From positions 64,597 to 128,596 of the forward strand of contig JAIBBY010000003.1 of the NCBI GenBank assembly GCA_019694455.1: 64,000 bases of DNA. The letters are read 5' to 3'. The notes beneath the pieces are model-generated. The model ran no database searches. It was not told the origin of the DNA and worked only from the letters and a program-made list of their open reading frames with translations. This DNA comes from Pirellulales bacterium. GTDB taxonomy: Bacteria > Planctomycetota > Planctomycetia > Pirellulales > JAEUIK01. Below are positions 1 through 8,537 of the stretch, one piece after another; the stretch's first letter is position 1, and the number at the start of each line of letters is the position of its first letter. A program made the translations under genes and the position numbers.

Positions 1-1
1 C

Positions 2-109
2 TATCGGCGGCAAAACGGTGAAACGTGTTTTGAGTGGCATGTGCCGCTGGCCGCTCCCGCGGCGCGCTCGGCTCAGGAAGCTGAACTTACAGCGGCTGCG
101 AAAGGATAA
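2..109 (+). CDS. C-terminal end of a sensor histidine kinase (partial)
   Basis: Only the last 35 codons lie in the window. The reading frame is open from base 2 to a TAA at 107-109, and the peptide has a Gly-Glu-Thr-Cys-Phe-x-Trp-x-Val-Pro-Leu stretch like the last beta strand of HATPase_c domains (G-T-x-F-x-x-x-L-P). It stops 5 bases before the ATG of an NtrC-like response regulator, whose ribosome binding site (AAAGGA) overlaps this stop, so the two form a kinase-regulator operon. The identification rests on one strand motif plus context and is therefore only moderately secure. Confidence 0.55.
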   Translation, partial: YRRQNGETCFEWHVPLAAPAARSAQEAELTAAAKG

Positions 110-114
110 CGTCC

Positions 115-1443
115 ATGTCGACCGTCATGATCGTCGACGATGAACAAGCCATTGCCTGGGCGCTGACCAGATTGGCGCGAGAAGAAGGCCACCAGACGCT
201 GGTCGCCGCCTCGGCGGAAGACGCCGTGCGCCAGGCCAAGGGCCAATCCCTCCAACTCGTGTTTCTCGATGTGCGCCTGCCGGGCGCCAGCGGGCTGGAC
301 GTCATGCGGCAATTGGCCGCTGGGAACGGCAAGCCGCGCATCGTAGTGATGACCGCCTTTGGCGACTTGGATGTGGCGGTCCGATCCTTTGGACAGGGCG
401 CCTTTGAATATCTTGTCAAACCGTTCGACCTCGATGCGGCGCTCCAGGTGATGCGACGAGCGCTGGCCACATCTCAAAGCTCGACAAATCAGCCGCAGCA
501 TGTCTCATCGCCCGACCTGCTGCTGGGACGCTGCCCCGCCATGCAGGAGGTCTTTAAGCGCATCGCCATGGTCGCCCGCAGCGACGCGAATGTGATCGTC
601 AGCGGGGAAAGCGGCGTCGGCAAGGAATTGGTGGCTCGCGCCATCCACGAACATTCCGCGCGCGTCGATGGACCCTGGGCGATGATGCATTTTCCCGCCA
701 TGAGTCCGCCGTGGCTTGATGATGCTCTCGAAGGGCCCAATGGGCTATCCGCCGCTGTGGGCGGAACGCTGTTGCTGAGCGATATTGGCGAGGCGTCGCT
801 CGATGTCCAAGCTCAACTGCTCCACGCGCTGGAACAAACCTTCAGCGCCGCGGCATGGGGAGCTGGCGATTCGCCCTCGCGCATTCGCCTGATGGCGACG
901 ACCCGTCGCGATCTGAAAGAGGAAATTCGCGCGGGCCGATTTCGTGAGGATCTGTACTATCGCCTGGCCATGTTCGAAATCGACGTGCCCCCTTTGCGGT
1001 CTCGCGGAGACGACGTGCGATTGTTGGCCGAACGCTTTCTGGCCGAGGAGTCGGGCGCCGCGCGCGGATTGCGACTTTCGTCCTCCGCGTTGCAATTGCT
1101 GCTTGGTTACGATTGGCCCGGTAATGTGCGCGAACTGCGCAACGTGGTGCGCGCCGCGGCGCTGGTCGCGCGCGAGGGGGAGATCCACGCCGAGCATGTG
1201 GCCATTGGCGACAGCGATTCCACGCACGATGAACAACTACTAGGCGCGGTGCGCGATTGGACCCAGCGCCGCCTGGCGGAAGCCAACGAGCCGTTGAACC
1301 TCTATGAGAAATTCCTGCTCACGGCGGAAAAACCGCTCTTCGATGCGGTACTCGCGCGCACCGGCAACAACCGCGCGCTAGCGGCGGAGATGCTCGGCAT
1401 GCACCGCGCCACTTTGCGAAAAAAATTGGGTACGACCGACTAG
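115..1443 (+). CDS. NtrC-family response regulator lacking the GAFTGA loop
   Basis: 442 aa with the three NtrC domains. The receiver domain (residues 1-115) has D8/D9, phospho-acceptor D52, T80 and K102, so it should be phosphorylated by the kinase encoded just upstream. The AAA+ domain (about 135-365) has a Walker A at 164-171 (GESGVGKE), the arginine-finger segment FREDLYYRL and sensor II WPGNVRELRN at 334-343. A Fis-type helix-turn-helix ends the protein (about 405-440). Odd: the stretch between Walker A and Walker B is shortened and the ELFGHEKGAFTGA region that contacts sigma-54 is absent; Walker B reads LLLSDI rather than LFLDEI. It probably binds DNA but is unlikely to remodel sigma-54 polymerase in the usual way. 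Confidence 0.9.
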   Translation: MSTVMIVDDEQAIAWALTRLAREEGHQTLVAASAEDAVRQAKGQSLQLVFLDVRLPGASGLDVMRQLAAGNGKPRIVVMTAFGDLDVAVRSFGQGAFEYLVKPFDLDAALQVMRRALATSQSSTNQPQHVSSPDLLLGRCPAMQEVFKRIAMVARSDANVIVSGESGVGKELVARAIHEHSARVDGPWAMMHFPAMSPPWLDDALEGPNGLSAAVGGTLLLSDIGEASLDVQAQLLHALEQTFSAAAWGAGDSPSRIRLMATTRRDLKEEIRAGRFREDLYYRLAMFEIDVPPLRSRGDDVRLLAERFLAEESGAARGLRLSSSALQLLLGYDWPGNVRELRNVVRAAALVAREGEIHAEHVAIGDSDSTHDEQLLGAVRDWTQRRLAEANEPLNLYEKFLLTAEKPLFDAVLARTGNNRALAAEMLGMHRATLRKKLGTTD

Positions 1444-1447
1444 CTGG

Positions 1448-2086
1448 TTATTTCAAATCGACCGACCAGTAGGCGTTGTCCAAGAACGACTTCCAACTTT
1501 CGTACTTGGGATTGCCCAGCTTGATGGTCAACTGCGGGCTGCGTTTGGGTTTGAACGGCGGTCGCACCAGCTTCATGTTTGCCTCCAGCGGCGTGCGACC
1601 ACCCTTCTTCACGTTGCAACGCACACAGGCGCAAACAATGTTCTCCCAGGTTGTGTCGCCTCCCCGGCTGCGCGGCACAACGTGATCGAGGCTCAACTCA
1701 GTCGTTGGAAATCGCTTGCCGCAGTATTGGCAGCGGTTGCTGTCGCGGGCAAAGATGTTCCGTCGATTGAAACGAATCGTCTGTTTCGGCAAGCGCTCAT
1801 AGAACAGCAGCCGGATTACGCGCGGCACTTGCAACTCAAAGTTGACAGCGCGAATCCAATCGTCGTCCTTTTCCTTGAAGTTCGCGCGCAGTTCACTCAC
1901 CTCGCGCCAGGAATCGAAGGTGTGGTTGGCGTACTGGCCGTCTTCCACATGGATGACCTCGGCCAGATCGCGAAACAACAATCCGAGCGCACGACGCACG
2001 TTCACAACATGAACGGCGAGATATGAGCGATTCAGTACGAGCACGCTTGCGCTCAGCGCCTCGCTGCCGACAGCCAGACTCGACAT
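1448..2086 (-). CDS. HNH endonuclease family protein
   Basis: 212 aa. The C-terminal half holds an HNH nuclease fold: a CQYC zinc knuckle, LDHVVPRSRGG (catalytic His with the following Asn-containing segment) and a second CVRCN knuckle. The N-terminal half, starting near LVLNRSYLAVHVVNVRRAL, is the conserved leader of a widespread HNH family of unknown role, seen in planctomycetes and cyanobacteria. I chose the ATG at 2086 because GGAGG lies 8 bases upstream; longer open sequence beyond it looks non-coding. It converges on the NtrC-like gene with 4 bases between stops. It may be a DNA repair or modification nuclease; the substrate is not predictable. Confidence 0.85.
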   Translation of the reverse strand: MSSLAVGSEALSASVLVLNRSYLAVHVVNVRRALGLLFRDLAEVIHVEDGQYANHTFDSWREVSELRANFKEKDDDWIRAVNFELQVPRVIRLLFYERLPKQTIRFNRRNIFARDSNRCQYCGKRFPTTELSLDHVVPRSRGGDTTWENIVCACVRCNVKKGGRTPLEANMKLVRPPFKPKRSPQLTIKLGNPKYESWKSFLDNAYWSVDLK

Positions 2087-2490
2087 ATGGCATGCCTCCG
2101 GGACCAGTGTAGAAAACGTCCGTGCCTTCCTGAGAAGCGCGTCTTCTGCGGAAGGAGTTCGCCTCGAATATTGGTCAGCGGTCGCAACTATTCTATCGGC
2201 CGTCCTTGCGCCAGGCCAGCGGACACCGGCCGGCGACCACGGCACAAAGTCATTGCCGGGCAACACCATAACGCCACGGCCTCACGGCGCCTGCAGGCCG
2301 GTTGGCACACGGAAATGCGCCACGCAGAAAGGGCGAGTCCGCGATTTTGATCCATCAAAATTCGCGAGAACCCGGGCTTGCCGATCTCTTTCGGATGCTA
2401 TTAGGATGAAACTACGAGACGGGGATGAGCCCCGCCAACACACCAGCACGCCGGCCCGCCAGGCCGACCTAGCCACAGGACTCGCGCCGC
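2087..2490. other. Intergenic region between divergent genes
   Basis: About 400 bases separate the HNH gene (reverse) from the small zinc-knuckle gene (forward) and must hold both promoters. I see no convincing -35/-10 pair, no long inverted repeat and no small gene with a good ribosome binding site. Confidence 0.4.
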
Positions 2491-2787
2491 ATGATTCACT
2501 ATTCGTGTGACCTGTGTAAACGAGAGATTGACACCGACAACGACCAGCGGTTCGTCATTCGGGTCGATATCTCGCAAGACATCGATCCGGCCGCGCTGGA
2601 AGCAGCGGATGACGACCGCGACTATCTGGATGAAATGCAAGACGCGCTCCAACGACTGGGAGACGACGAATACGCCGCGGATCTGGTGGACAAGCAATTG
2701 TGCTTTGATCTTTGCTCCGAGTGCGCCAGAAAATTCGCTAAGAACCCCTTGGGCGCGGGGCGGCAGATTGAGTTCAGCGAAAACTAG
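2491..2787 (+). CDS. Small conserved protein with two CxxC knuckles
   Basis: 98 aa, acidic in the middle. It has CDLC near residue 6 and CSEC near residue 75, spaced like a split zinc ribbon. Between them is an Asp/Glu-rich helix-forming segment. No signal peptide or membrane segment, so it is probably cytoplasmic. The family is not one I can name; similar small zinc-ribbon proteins recur in planctomycetes. It precedes the nuclease gene at 2841 by 53 bases on the same strand and may be cotranscribed with it. Confidence 0.7.
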   Translation: MIHYSCDLCKREIDTDNDQRFVIRVDISQDIDPAALEAADDDRDYLDEMQDALQRLGDDEYAADLVDKQLCFDLCSECARKFAKNPLGAGRQIEFSEN

Positions 2788-2840
2788 CCTTGCTGCGGCG
2801 CGACCGCCCCTCTTAATTTCTTCCGCGTGTTGCCTACGAC

Positions 2841-3416
2841 ATGGTGTGGCGCCGGCAATTCCGTCATGATCCATGGGCGCTGCTGGCCGTCATCATTTTG
2901 TCTGCGATCGTCGCTTGGCTGTCGCGCGACAATCCAGCGCCCTCCCACACTCAGCCCCCGCTCGCGACCAGCGCTTCGACAGTCGCCCGAGTGGTCGATG
3001 GCGACACACTGTTGATGGAAGATCACAGCCGGGTACGGCTCATTGGCGTCGACACACCAGAAACCAAGAAAGAAAACACGCCCGTCCAGCCGTGGGGGCC
3101 AGAAGCCTCGCGATTTACCCGCAATTTGATCGACGACCAAAATGGCCAAGTGCGACTGGAATTCGATCGCGAGCAGATCGACCAATACGGGCGAAAATTG
3201 GCCTATGTTTGGGTGGGCGATCGGCTACTGAACGAAGAATTGCTGCGCGCCGGTTTGGCGCGTGCGCTCTTCAATCATCCCTATTCGCCCGACATGAAAG
3301 ACCGCTTTCGACGCGCGCAGGACTCCGCCAAGCGGGATCGCACCGGCATTTGGTCTGATGCGTCCTCCGCGCCAAGGCGTCAATCAGGTGGTTTGCAGGC
3401 GAATCGGCCCCTATAA
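2841..3416 (+). CDS. Membrane-anchored thermonuclease (SNase-like, TNase fold)
   Basis: 191 aa. An N-terminal hydrophobic segment (about residues 12-27) anchors or exports the protein. The staphylococcal-nuclease domain follows (about 45-175): ARVVDGDTL, the active-site segment VRLIGVDTPE (Arg, Asp), a conserved DQYGRKLAYVW strand with the second catalytic Arg region, and a final RAQDSAKRDRTGIW helix. These are the classic SNase motifs, so calcium-dependent cleavage of DNA or RNA outside the cytoplasm is expected. The tail after residue 178 is basic and looks disordered. Confidence 0.9.
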   Translation: MVWRRQFRHDPWALLAVIILSAIVAWLSRDNPAPSHTQPPLATSASTVARVVDGDTLLMEDHSRVRLIGVDTPETKKENTPVQPWGPEASRFTRNLIDDQNGQVRLEFDREQIDQYGRKLAYVWVGDRLLNEELLRAGLARALFNHPYSPDMKDRFRRAQDSAKRDRTGIWSDASSAPRRQSGGLQANRPL

Positions 3417-3507
3417 TTGGGCATAGTCCCACCGGCGCGTGGCCCGGCGCCTTTCTTCCCTGCCTGCCGAGCGGCCCCTGCAGCGATTCCCACCCAGGTA
3501 CGATCGA

Positions 3508-5865
3508 ATGCGGCTGTCATGCAAGCGAGCGACGTTGTCGCGGTGGTTGCCAACCACAATCGCCTGTTGGGCATTGGGTTGTCTTCAGGCTTTGGCTGGC
3601 GAATCGGCCGCGCCGCCGTTTTCGGTCGATCAACTGCAACCGTTTGTCGCCAAATATTGCGCCGATTGTCATAGCGGCGACGAAGCCGAAGCCCAACTGG
3701 CATTGGACCGATATGCCGATTTGGACGCGATACTCAAAGATCGCGATCGCTGGGAGAAAGTGCGCGACTATGTGCAGATGGGACTAATGCCGCCGGAAAA
3801 TGTGCCGCGCCCCAACACGCCGGAAGTGACCGCTTTCTGCGACTGGCTCACCGGCGAGTTGGAAAAAGCCGACGCGGCCGAACCCAACAATCCGGGACGC
3901 GTCACCATGCGGCGGCTGAATCGTGCGGAGTACTACAACACGATTCGCGACCTGGTGGGCATCGATTTTGAGCCCACCAAGGACTTTCCCACCGATGAGG
4001 TGGGGTATGGCTTCGACAACATTGGCGACGTCTTGGCGCTGCCACCCACTTTGTTGGAAAAGTACCTCGCGGCCGCCGAACAGATCACTGAGCGGGCGAT
4101 ACTGACCGAACCGCCGAAACCGCCCCTCGCGAGTTTTGATCCCGGCGATTGCGAAGCTACAGGAGGCGCCGACAAATCGGGCTCGATCTCCTCGTCCGGA
4201 GAGCTTGCCGCGATGTTCCCATCAGCCCAGGAGGGCGAATACGCGATTCGAATCACCGCGTTTGGCGCTCAGGCGGGAGATGAGCCGGTCCGCATGGAAG
4301 TTCGTTTGGACGGTAAACCCGTGCGAGTGATCGACGTGTCGGCCGTCGAGGATCAGCCGGAGGTTTACGAGGCCCGCGCTCGGTTGCCCCTCGGAGATCG
4401 CCGAATCTCGACGGCGTTCGTCAACGATTACTACCAGCCAGACGATCCCGATCCCGGCAATCGCGACCGCAATCTGACCGTGCTGCGATTCGAAGTGGAA
4501 GGGCCGCTCGATCGGCCGCTCGAATTTCCAGAGACACATCGCCGAATCCTCTTCAAAACTCCGGCGCCACTGGCCGATGCGGCGGACTACGACGCCTGCG
4601 CCCGCGAGGTGCTCGCTCGCTTTGCCAGTCGCGCCTACCGGAGGCCGGCGACGCCAGAAGAAGTCGAGCGACTGGTCGCGTTGGTGCGGATCGCGCGGGA
4701 GTCGGGAGACTCGTTTGAACGTGGTGTGCAGGTGGCAGTGCAGGCGATCTTGGTTTCGCCGCACTTTCTTTATCGGGTTGAACTCAACGACAACGCGGCG
4801 CCCGGTCAGCCATACGAGATCAACGACTACGAGCTTGCTTCGCGGATGTCATACTTTCTTTGGAGCAGCCTCCCAGACGAAGAGCTGACGCAGCTTGCCG
4901 CCGCGGGCAAACTTCGAAATCCGGCGGTTCGAGAAGCGCAAACTCGCCGCATGTTGGCCGACGCTAAATCGGCGGCACTGGTCGACAATTTCGCGTCGCA
5001 ATGGTTGCAAATTCGCAACCTCGACACGGTCTCGCCCGATCCCAAGCTGTTTCCAAGCTTCGATCCCAAGATGCGCGCCGCGATGCGCCAAGAAACGTTG
5101 CTGTTTTTCGATTCCATCGTGCGCGAGGATCGCAGCGTGCTCGATTTGATCGCCGCCGACTACACGTTTGTCAACGAGCAACTTGCCAAGCATTACGGTA
5201 TTGAAGGGGTCAAGGGGGAAGAGTTCCGCAAAGTGCAATCTGCCCAGCAGCATCGCGGCGGTGTGCTCACACAGGGGAGCGTGCTGACGGTGACCTCCGA
5301 CCCCACCCGTACATCGCCAGTAAAGCGCGGCAAATGGGTGCTCGGGCAAATTCTTGGCGCCCCTCCTCCGCCACCGCCACCAGGTGTGGGTGAATTGAAA
5401 ATCGATCCCAAGGTCGACACATCAGCAAGCTTGCGCGCGCAGTTTGAGCAACATCGCGCCGATGCGAGTTGCGCCGCATGCCATCGACAAATGGACCCCC
5501 TCGGATTCGGATTGGAAAATTACAACGCCATTGGGGCCTGGCGCGAAAAAGAGGGCGATACTCCGGTCGATGCTTCCGGCGAAATGCCCGGCGGCGCCAC
5601 CTTTAGCGGTCCCACCGGTTTGCAGCAGGTGCTGCTCGCCCGGGCCGACCAGTTTCGTCGTACGCTGGCGTCACAATTGCTCACTTACGCCCTCGGCCGC
5701 GGCGTGGAACGTTACGATCGCCGCGCCATCGAGCGGATTCGGGCGGCGTTGGTCGCCGATGCAGACAAGTTCTCGCGACTGGTTGTGGAGATTGTCGCGA
5801 GCGATCCATTCCGCATGCGTCGCGCGCCAGACGCCGCAAACGAGTCGCACGTCACAGGAGGTTAG
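3508..5865 (+). CDS. Planctomycete cytochrome c domain protein (PSCyt1/PSD, DUF1587-1595-1592-1588-1585)
   Basis: 785 aa from the ATG at 3508, chosen because it places a signal-peptide-like hydrophobic run (TTIACWALGCLQALAG) near the N terminus; an in-frame ATG at 3439 would add 23 residues. A CADCH heme-c motif near the start marks the PSCyt1 domain, followed by the DUF1587, 1595, 1592, 1588 and 1585 order typical of these very large planctomycete families; a second CAACH motif sits in the DUF1588 segment near residue 655. The protein is exported and probably binds covalent heme. Function is unknown; the partner is the DUF1552 gene directly downstream, with only 2 bases between. A proline run (about 620) separates two domains. 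Confidence 0.92.
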   Translation: MRLSCKRATLSRWLPTTIACWALGCLQALAGESAAPPFSVDQLQPFVAKYCADCHSGDEAEAQLALDRYADLDAILKDRDRWEKVRDYVQMGLMPPENVPRPNTPEVTAFCDWLTGELEKADAAEPNNPGRVTMRRLNRAEYYNTIRDLVGIDFEPTKDFPTDEVGYGFDNIGDVLALPPTLLEKYLAAAEQITERAILTEPPKPPLASFDPGDCEATGGADKSGSISSSGELAAMFPSAQEGEYAIRITAFGAQAGDEPVRMEVRLDGKPVRVIDVSAVEDQPEVYEARARLPLGDRRISTAFVNDYYQPDDPDPGNRDRNLTVLRFEVEGPLDRPLEFPETHRRILFKTPAPLADAADYDACAREVLARFASRAYRRPATPEEVERLVALVRIARESGDSFERGVQVAVQAILVSPHFLYRVELNDNAAPGQPYEINDYELASRMSYFLWSSLPDEELTQLAAAGKLRNPAVREAQTRRMLADAKSAALVDNFASQWLQIRNLDTVSPDPKLFPSFDPKMRAAMRQETLLFFDSIVREDRSVLDLIAADYTFVNEQLAKHYGIEGVKGEEFRKVQSAQQHRGGVLTQGSVLTVTSDPTRTSPVKRGKWVLGQILGAPPPPPPPGVGELKIDPKVDTSASLRAQFEQHRADASCAACHRQMDPLGFGLENYNAIGAWREKEGDTPVDASGEMPGGATFSGPTGLQQVLLARADQFRRTLASQLLTYALGRGVERYDRRAIERIRAALVADADKFSRLVVEIVASDPFRMRRAPDAANESHVTGG

Positions 5866-5867
5866 AG

Positions 5868-7214
5868 ATGTCGAAACACTGGCGGATTTCGCGCCGCATG
5901 TTGCTCAAAGGTCTCGGCGCCGGGTTGGCGCTGCCTTTGTTCGACGCGATGGCGCCGACGCGGCTGCGCGCGAGCGAAGCGCAGCAATCGCCCAATCGGA
6001 TGGCGATCGTCTTTGTTCCCAACGGAGTGCAGATGCCCGATTGGACGCCCACAGGCGAGGGGCGCGACTATCAGCTTTCGCCGACGCTGCAAACCCTGGC
6101 AGCGCAGAAGAATGACTTCTGCGTGCTATCCGGCCTGACGCAAAACTGGGCCCGCGCACATGGCGACGGCGGCGGCGATCACGCCCGCAGCGCCGCCACG
6201 TTTCTCACCGGCGCGCATCCTTATAAGACCGATGGCGCCAATCTCCGCGCCGGCATCTCGGCCGATCAAGTCGCCGCGGAGAAGTTGGCCCATCACACGC
6301 GCCTCGCATCGCTCGAGTTGGGGTGCGAAAAAGGACTGCAGGCCGGCAACTGCGATTCCGGATATAGCTGCGCCTACTCCGCCAACATCGCTTGGCGCTC
6401 GCCAACCACGCCGATGGTCAAAGAGGTCAATCCGCGACTTGTCTTTGAACGCCTTTTTGGCGGCGACGGCGCCAGTGGGTCGGCCGAGGCGCGGGAGCGA
6501 CGGCAACATTACCGCCAGAGCGTGATCGATTTTGTGCGCGAAGATGCCCAGCGCCTGCGCGGACACTTAGGGCAAACTGACCGCGGCAAGTTGGACGAGT
6601 ACCTCACCGCGGTGCGCGACATCGAAACGCGGATCGAGCGCGCGGAACAGTTCGCGCTGCGGCAATTGCCAACTGTCGACAAACCGGAAGGCATCCCTAA
6701 GGACTACGTCGATCATATTCGCATCATGTGCGATCTGTTGGTGTTGGCCTTGCAAACCGATTCCACGCGTGTTGTCACCTTCATGCTCGGCAATGAGGGA
6801 AGCAACCGCCCGTATCGCTTCATCGATGTGCCAGAAGGGCATCACGCGCTCACCCACCACAGTGGCGACCAGGCCAAGCAGGCCAAGGTGGCCAAGATCA
6901 ATCGCTTTCATCTGGAGCAATTCGCGTACCTGCTGGAGCGCATGAAATCGATCGCCGAGGGGGACGGCAACTTGCTCGATCATTCGATGGTCGTTTACGG
7001 ATCCGGCATTGGCGACGGCAATCGCCATAACCACGACGACTTGCCGTTGCTCCTGGCCGGTCGTGGCTGTGGCACGCTGGAACCAGGTCGGCATGTGCGA
7101 TATGCCAACGAAACCCCGCTCAATAATCTATGGCTGGCCCTGCTGGACCGTATGGATGCAGGCGTCGAATCGCTGGGTGATAGCACCGGCAGATTGGGTT
7201 CGCTGCTCGCGTGA
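5868..7214 (+). CDS. DUF1552 (HXXSHH) Tat-exported protein
   Basis: 448 aa. The N terminus carries a twin-arginine motif (SRRMLLKG, residues 9-16) followed by a hydrophobic stretch, so folded export by Tat is expected. The family signature appears as GHHALTHH around residue 325, a Thr variant of HxxSHH, followed by a GSGIGDGNRHNHDDLP segment. This family always travels with PSCyt/PSD cytochrome genes in planctomycetes; here AGGAGG lies at the end of the upstream gene and the gap is 2 bases, so the pair is translationally linked. The fold resembles the alkaline phosphatase/sulfatase-like DUF1501 group, but the reaction is unknown. Confidence 0.92.
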   Translation: MSKHWRISRRMLLKGLGAGLALPLFDAMAPTRLRASEAQQSPNRMAIVFVPNGVQMPDWTPTGEGRDYQLSPTLQTLAAQKNDFCVLSGLTQNWARAHGDGGGDHARSAATFLTGAHPYKTDGANLRAGISADQVAAEKLAHHTRLASLELGCEKGLQAGNCDSGYSCAYSANIAWRSPTTPMVKEVNPRLVFERLFGGDGASGSAEARERRQHYRQSVIDFVREDAQRLRGHLGQTDRGKLDEYLTAVRDIETRIERAEQFALRQLPTVDKPEGIPKDYVDHIRIMCDLLVLALQTDSTRVVTFMLGNEGSNRPYRFIDVPEGHHALTHHSGDQAKQAKVAKINRFHLEQFAYLLERMKSIAEGDGNLLDHSMVVYGSGIGDGNRHNHDDLPLLLAGRGCGTLEPGRHVRYANETPLNNLWLALLDRMDAGVESLGDSTGRLGSLLA

Positions 7215-7694
7215 CGGGACGGCGGCGCCGCCACCGCGACGGGCCGTCAGGCGGCGCCATAGTCAAATCAAAAGCGACATACCCACAAACTCGTAAAAAA
7301 CTGCTATTGACCGCCTCTCTCGCGGCGACATAGGCTACGCCAGTCGAGTGTGCTCATGAAGTGGCATACGGTGATTGCCCCGTAGTCACGCGGATCAGAG
7401 ACACGGGCATCGCATCGAACCATCGCGTTTCAGGGTGAAGGCGCCCTCTTCGTTAGCGGTGGTGGCCCGACAACTGCCGGGCACAGTTTGCCTCCGAGCT
7501 GCCGTGAATGGTTGTGCGGTCTGGTTAGGCCATGCAAAGCACGCCGCAGCGCTGGAGTGCTAGCACGATCGAAGCTAGCCTCTCAAATCGTCATGAAGGC
7601 GACGGCCAAACACGCACGCGCTTCCCGCAAGGCGCGTCGCGGCCGATCGATCGAATACATAGCAAGAAGGATAAATCTTAGGAGGGAGTGAGAC
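7215..7694. other. Intergenic region upstream of csrA
   Basis: 480 bases. Just after the DUF1552 stop is a perfect 12-base palindrome (GGCGGCGCCGCC, 7221-7232). A candidate sigma-70 promoter lies at 7307-7336. The remainder up to csrA could be a long 5' leader; a basic 32-codon open frame ends at 7691 but has no ribosome binding site, so I do not call it. Confidence 0.4.
7307..7336 (+). promoter_or_regulatory. Candidate sigma-70 promoter
   Basis: TTGACC at 7307-7312 and TAGGCT at 7331-7336 are separated by 18 bases. The -35 matches 5 of 6 and the -10 only 3 of 6. It would give a csrA leader of about 350 bases, long enough for post-transcriptional control. Confidence 0.3.
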
Positions 7695-7892
7695 ATGTTG
7701 GTGCTCAGCAGAAAGCAAGGAGAGCGGATCGTTGTGGGCGGGAATATCGAGATCATTGTCACCGAGCTGAGTGGCAATCGAGTGCGAATCGGCGTCTCGG
7801 CCCCGCTCGAAGTTTCGATTCGCCGCGGCGAACTCAAGGCCGAAACCGATCAAGAAGCCGACGTCGCAGACCCCTGGTCCGCATGCATCTGA
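7695..7892 (+). CDS. csrA: Carbon storage regulator CsrA
   Basis: 65 aa, the usual family length. It begins MLVLSRKQGERIVVG and contains the RNA-binding elements of CsrA: the first beta strand with Leu4 and Arg6, and the VSIRRGEL segment with Arg near residue 44. CsrA dimers bind GGA motifs in mRNA leaders and block or alter translation. The start is secure: a very strong GGAGGGAG lies 9 bases upstream. No fliW or flagellar genes are nearby, so the target is not evident. Confidence 0.97.
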   Translation: MLVLSRKQGERIVVGGNIEIIVTELSGNRVRIGVSAPLEVSIRRGELKAETDQEADVADPWSACI

Positions 7893-8096
7893 TTCTCGGA
7901 ATGGAACGCTGGACACCTGCAAGGCTCGGTGAAACTTTGCATCCAGACCTTCGCAGGGCGGCGTTGCCTGTCGCCCATGTAGCTCGCGAGCGGATCAACA
8001 AGCCGTCCCCAAAAAATCAGGTCGATGCCGGAAATTGATTCCGACATCGACCTTTCTCGTTGTGTCATTGGGCTCAGGCGGAGGGCGCCAGCCCAG

Positions 8097-8258
8097 TTAC
8101 TTCTTCGTGATCGACCGCTTGGCCGTCTTCTTGGCGCCGACTTTCGCCTTCGGCGACTGCTTGGCGGCCGGCTTGGCGGAAGTGCGCTTGGGGGCCGCCT
8201 TGGGCGAGCGCTTGGCGGACTTGGTGGCAGTGGTCTTCCCTGCGGTCTTTGTGGCCAT
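8097..8258 (-). CDS. Lysine-rich histone H1-like protein
   Basis: 53 aa made almost only of Lys, Ala, Ser, Thr and Pro, with repeated SPKAA/SAKPAAK-like units; this matches the C-terminal tail of histone H1 and the bacterial H1-like (Hc1) proteins. It should bind DNA non-specifically and help condense the nucleoid. I chose the ATG at 8258 because ACGGAG lies 8 bases upstream; an ATG two codons earlier is too close to it. Low-complexity composition means homology is weakly supported, but the ribosome binding site and the clean stop favour a real gene. It points towards csrA. Confidence 0.7.
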   Translation of the reverse strand: MATKTAGKTTATKSAKRSPKAAPKRTSAKPAAKQSPKAKVGAKKTAKRSITKK

Positions 8259-8537
8259 TTCCATGGCTCCGTAGTGATGCAGGCGCCCTGCGTGTGGCCT
8301 CTCTTCCCCGGACGCCTCGAAAAAGGGAAGTAGCCGAAAATGATTTTGTGTGTCGCGTCGAATTTCTCGGCGCTGTGGGTTCAGGCGAAATTTATCGGTC
8401 GCGGTGAGCCGCGGCTTGAGCGCCGACTTGGTGAACAACGAAAAATGTGCGAAAAAATTGGCCGGCGCGCTTTGTGATGAAGCGCCTTGTCGCGCCGCAT
8501 CTCCTTGGAACGCCGGGTTTTTAGTGGGTTTGGCAAA

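Noticed and set aside
7594-7691. Basic 32-codon peptide just before csrA
   Set aside because: No ribosome binding site; the stop runs into the csrA ribosome binding site, which fits a leader better than a gene.
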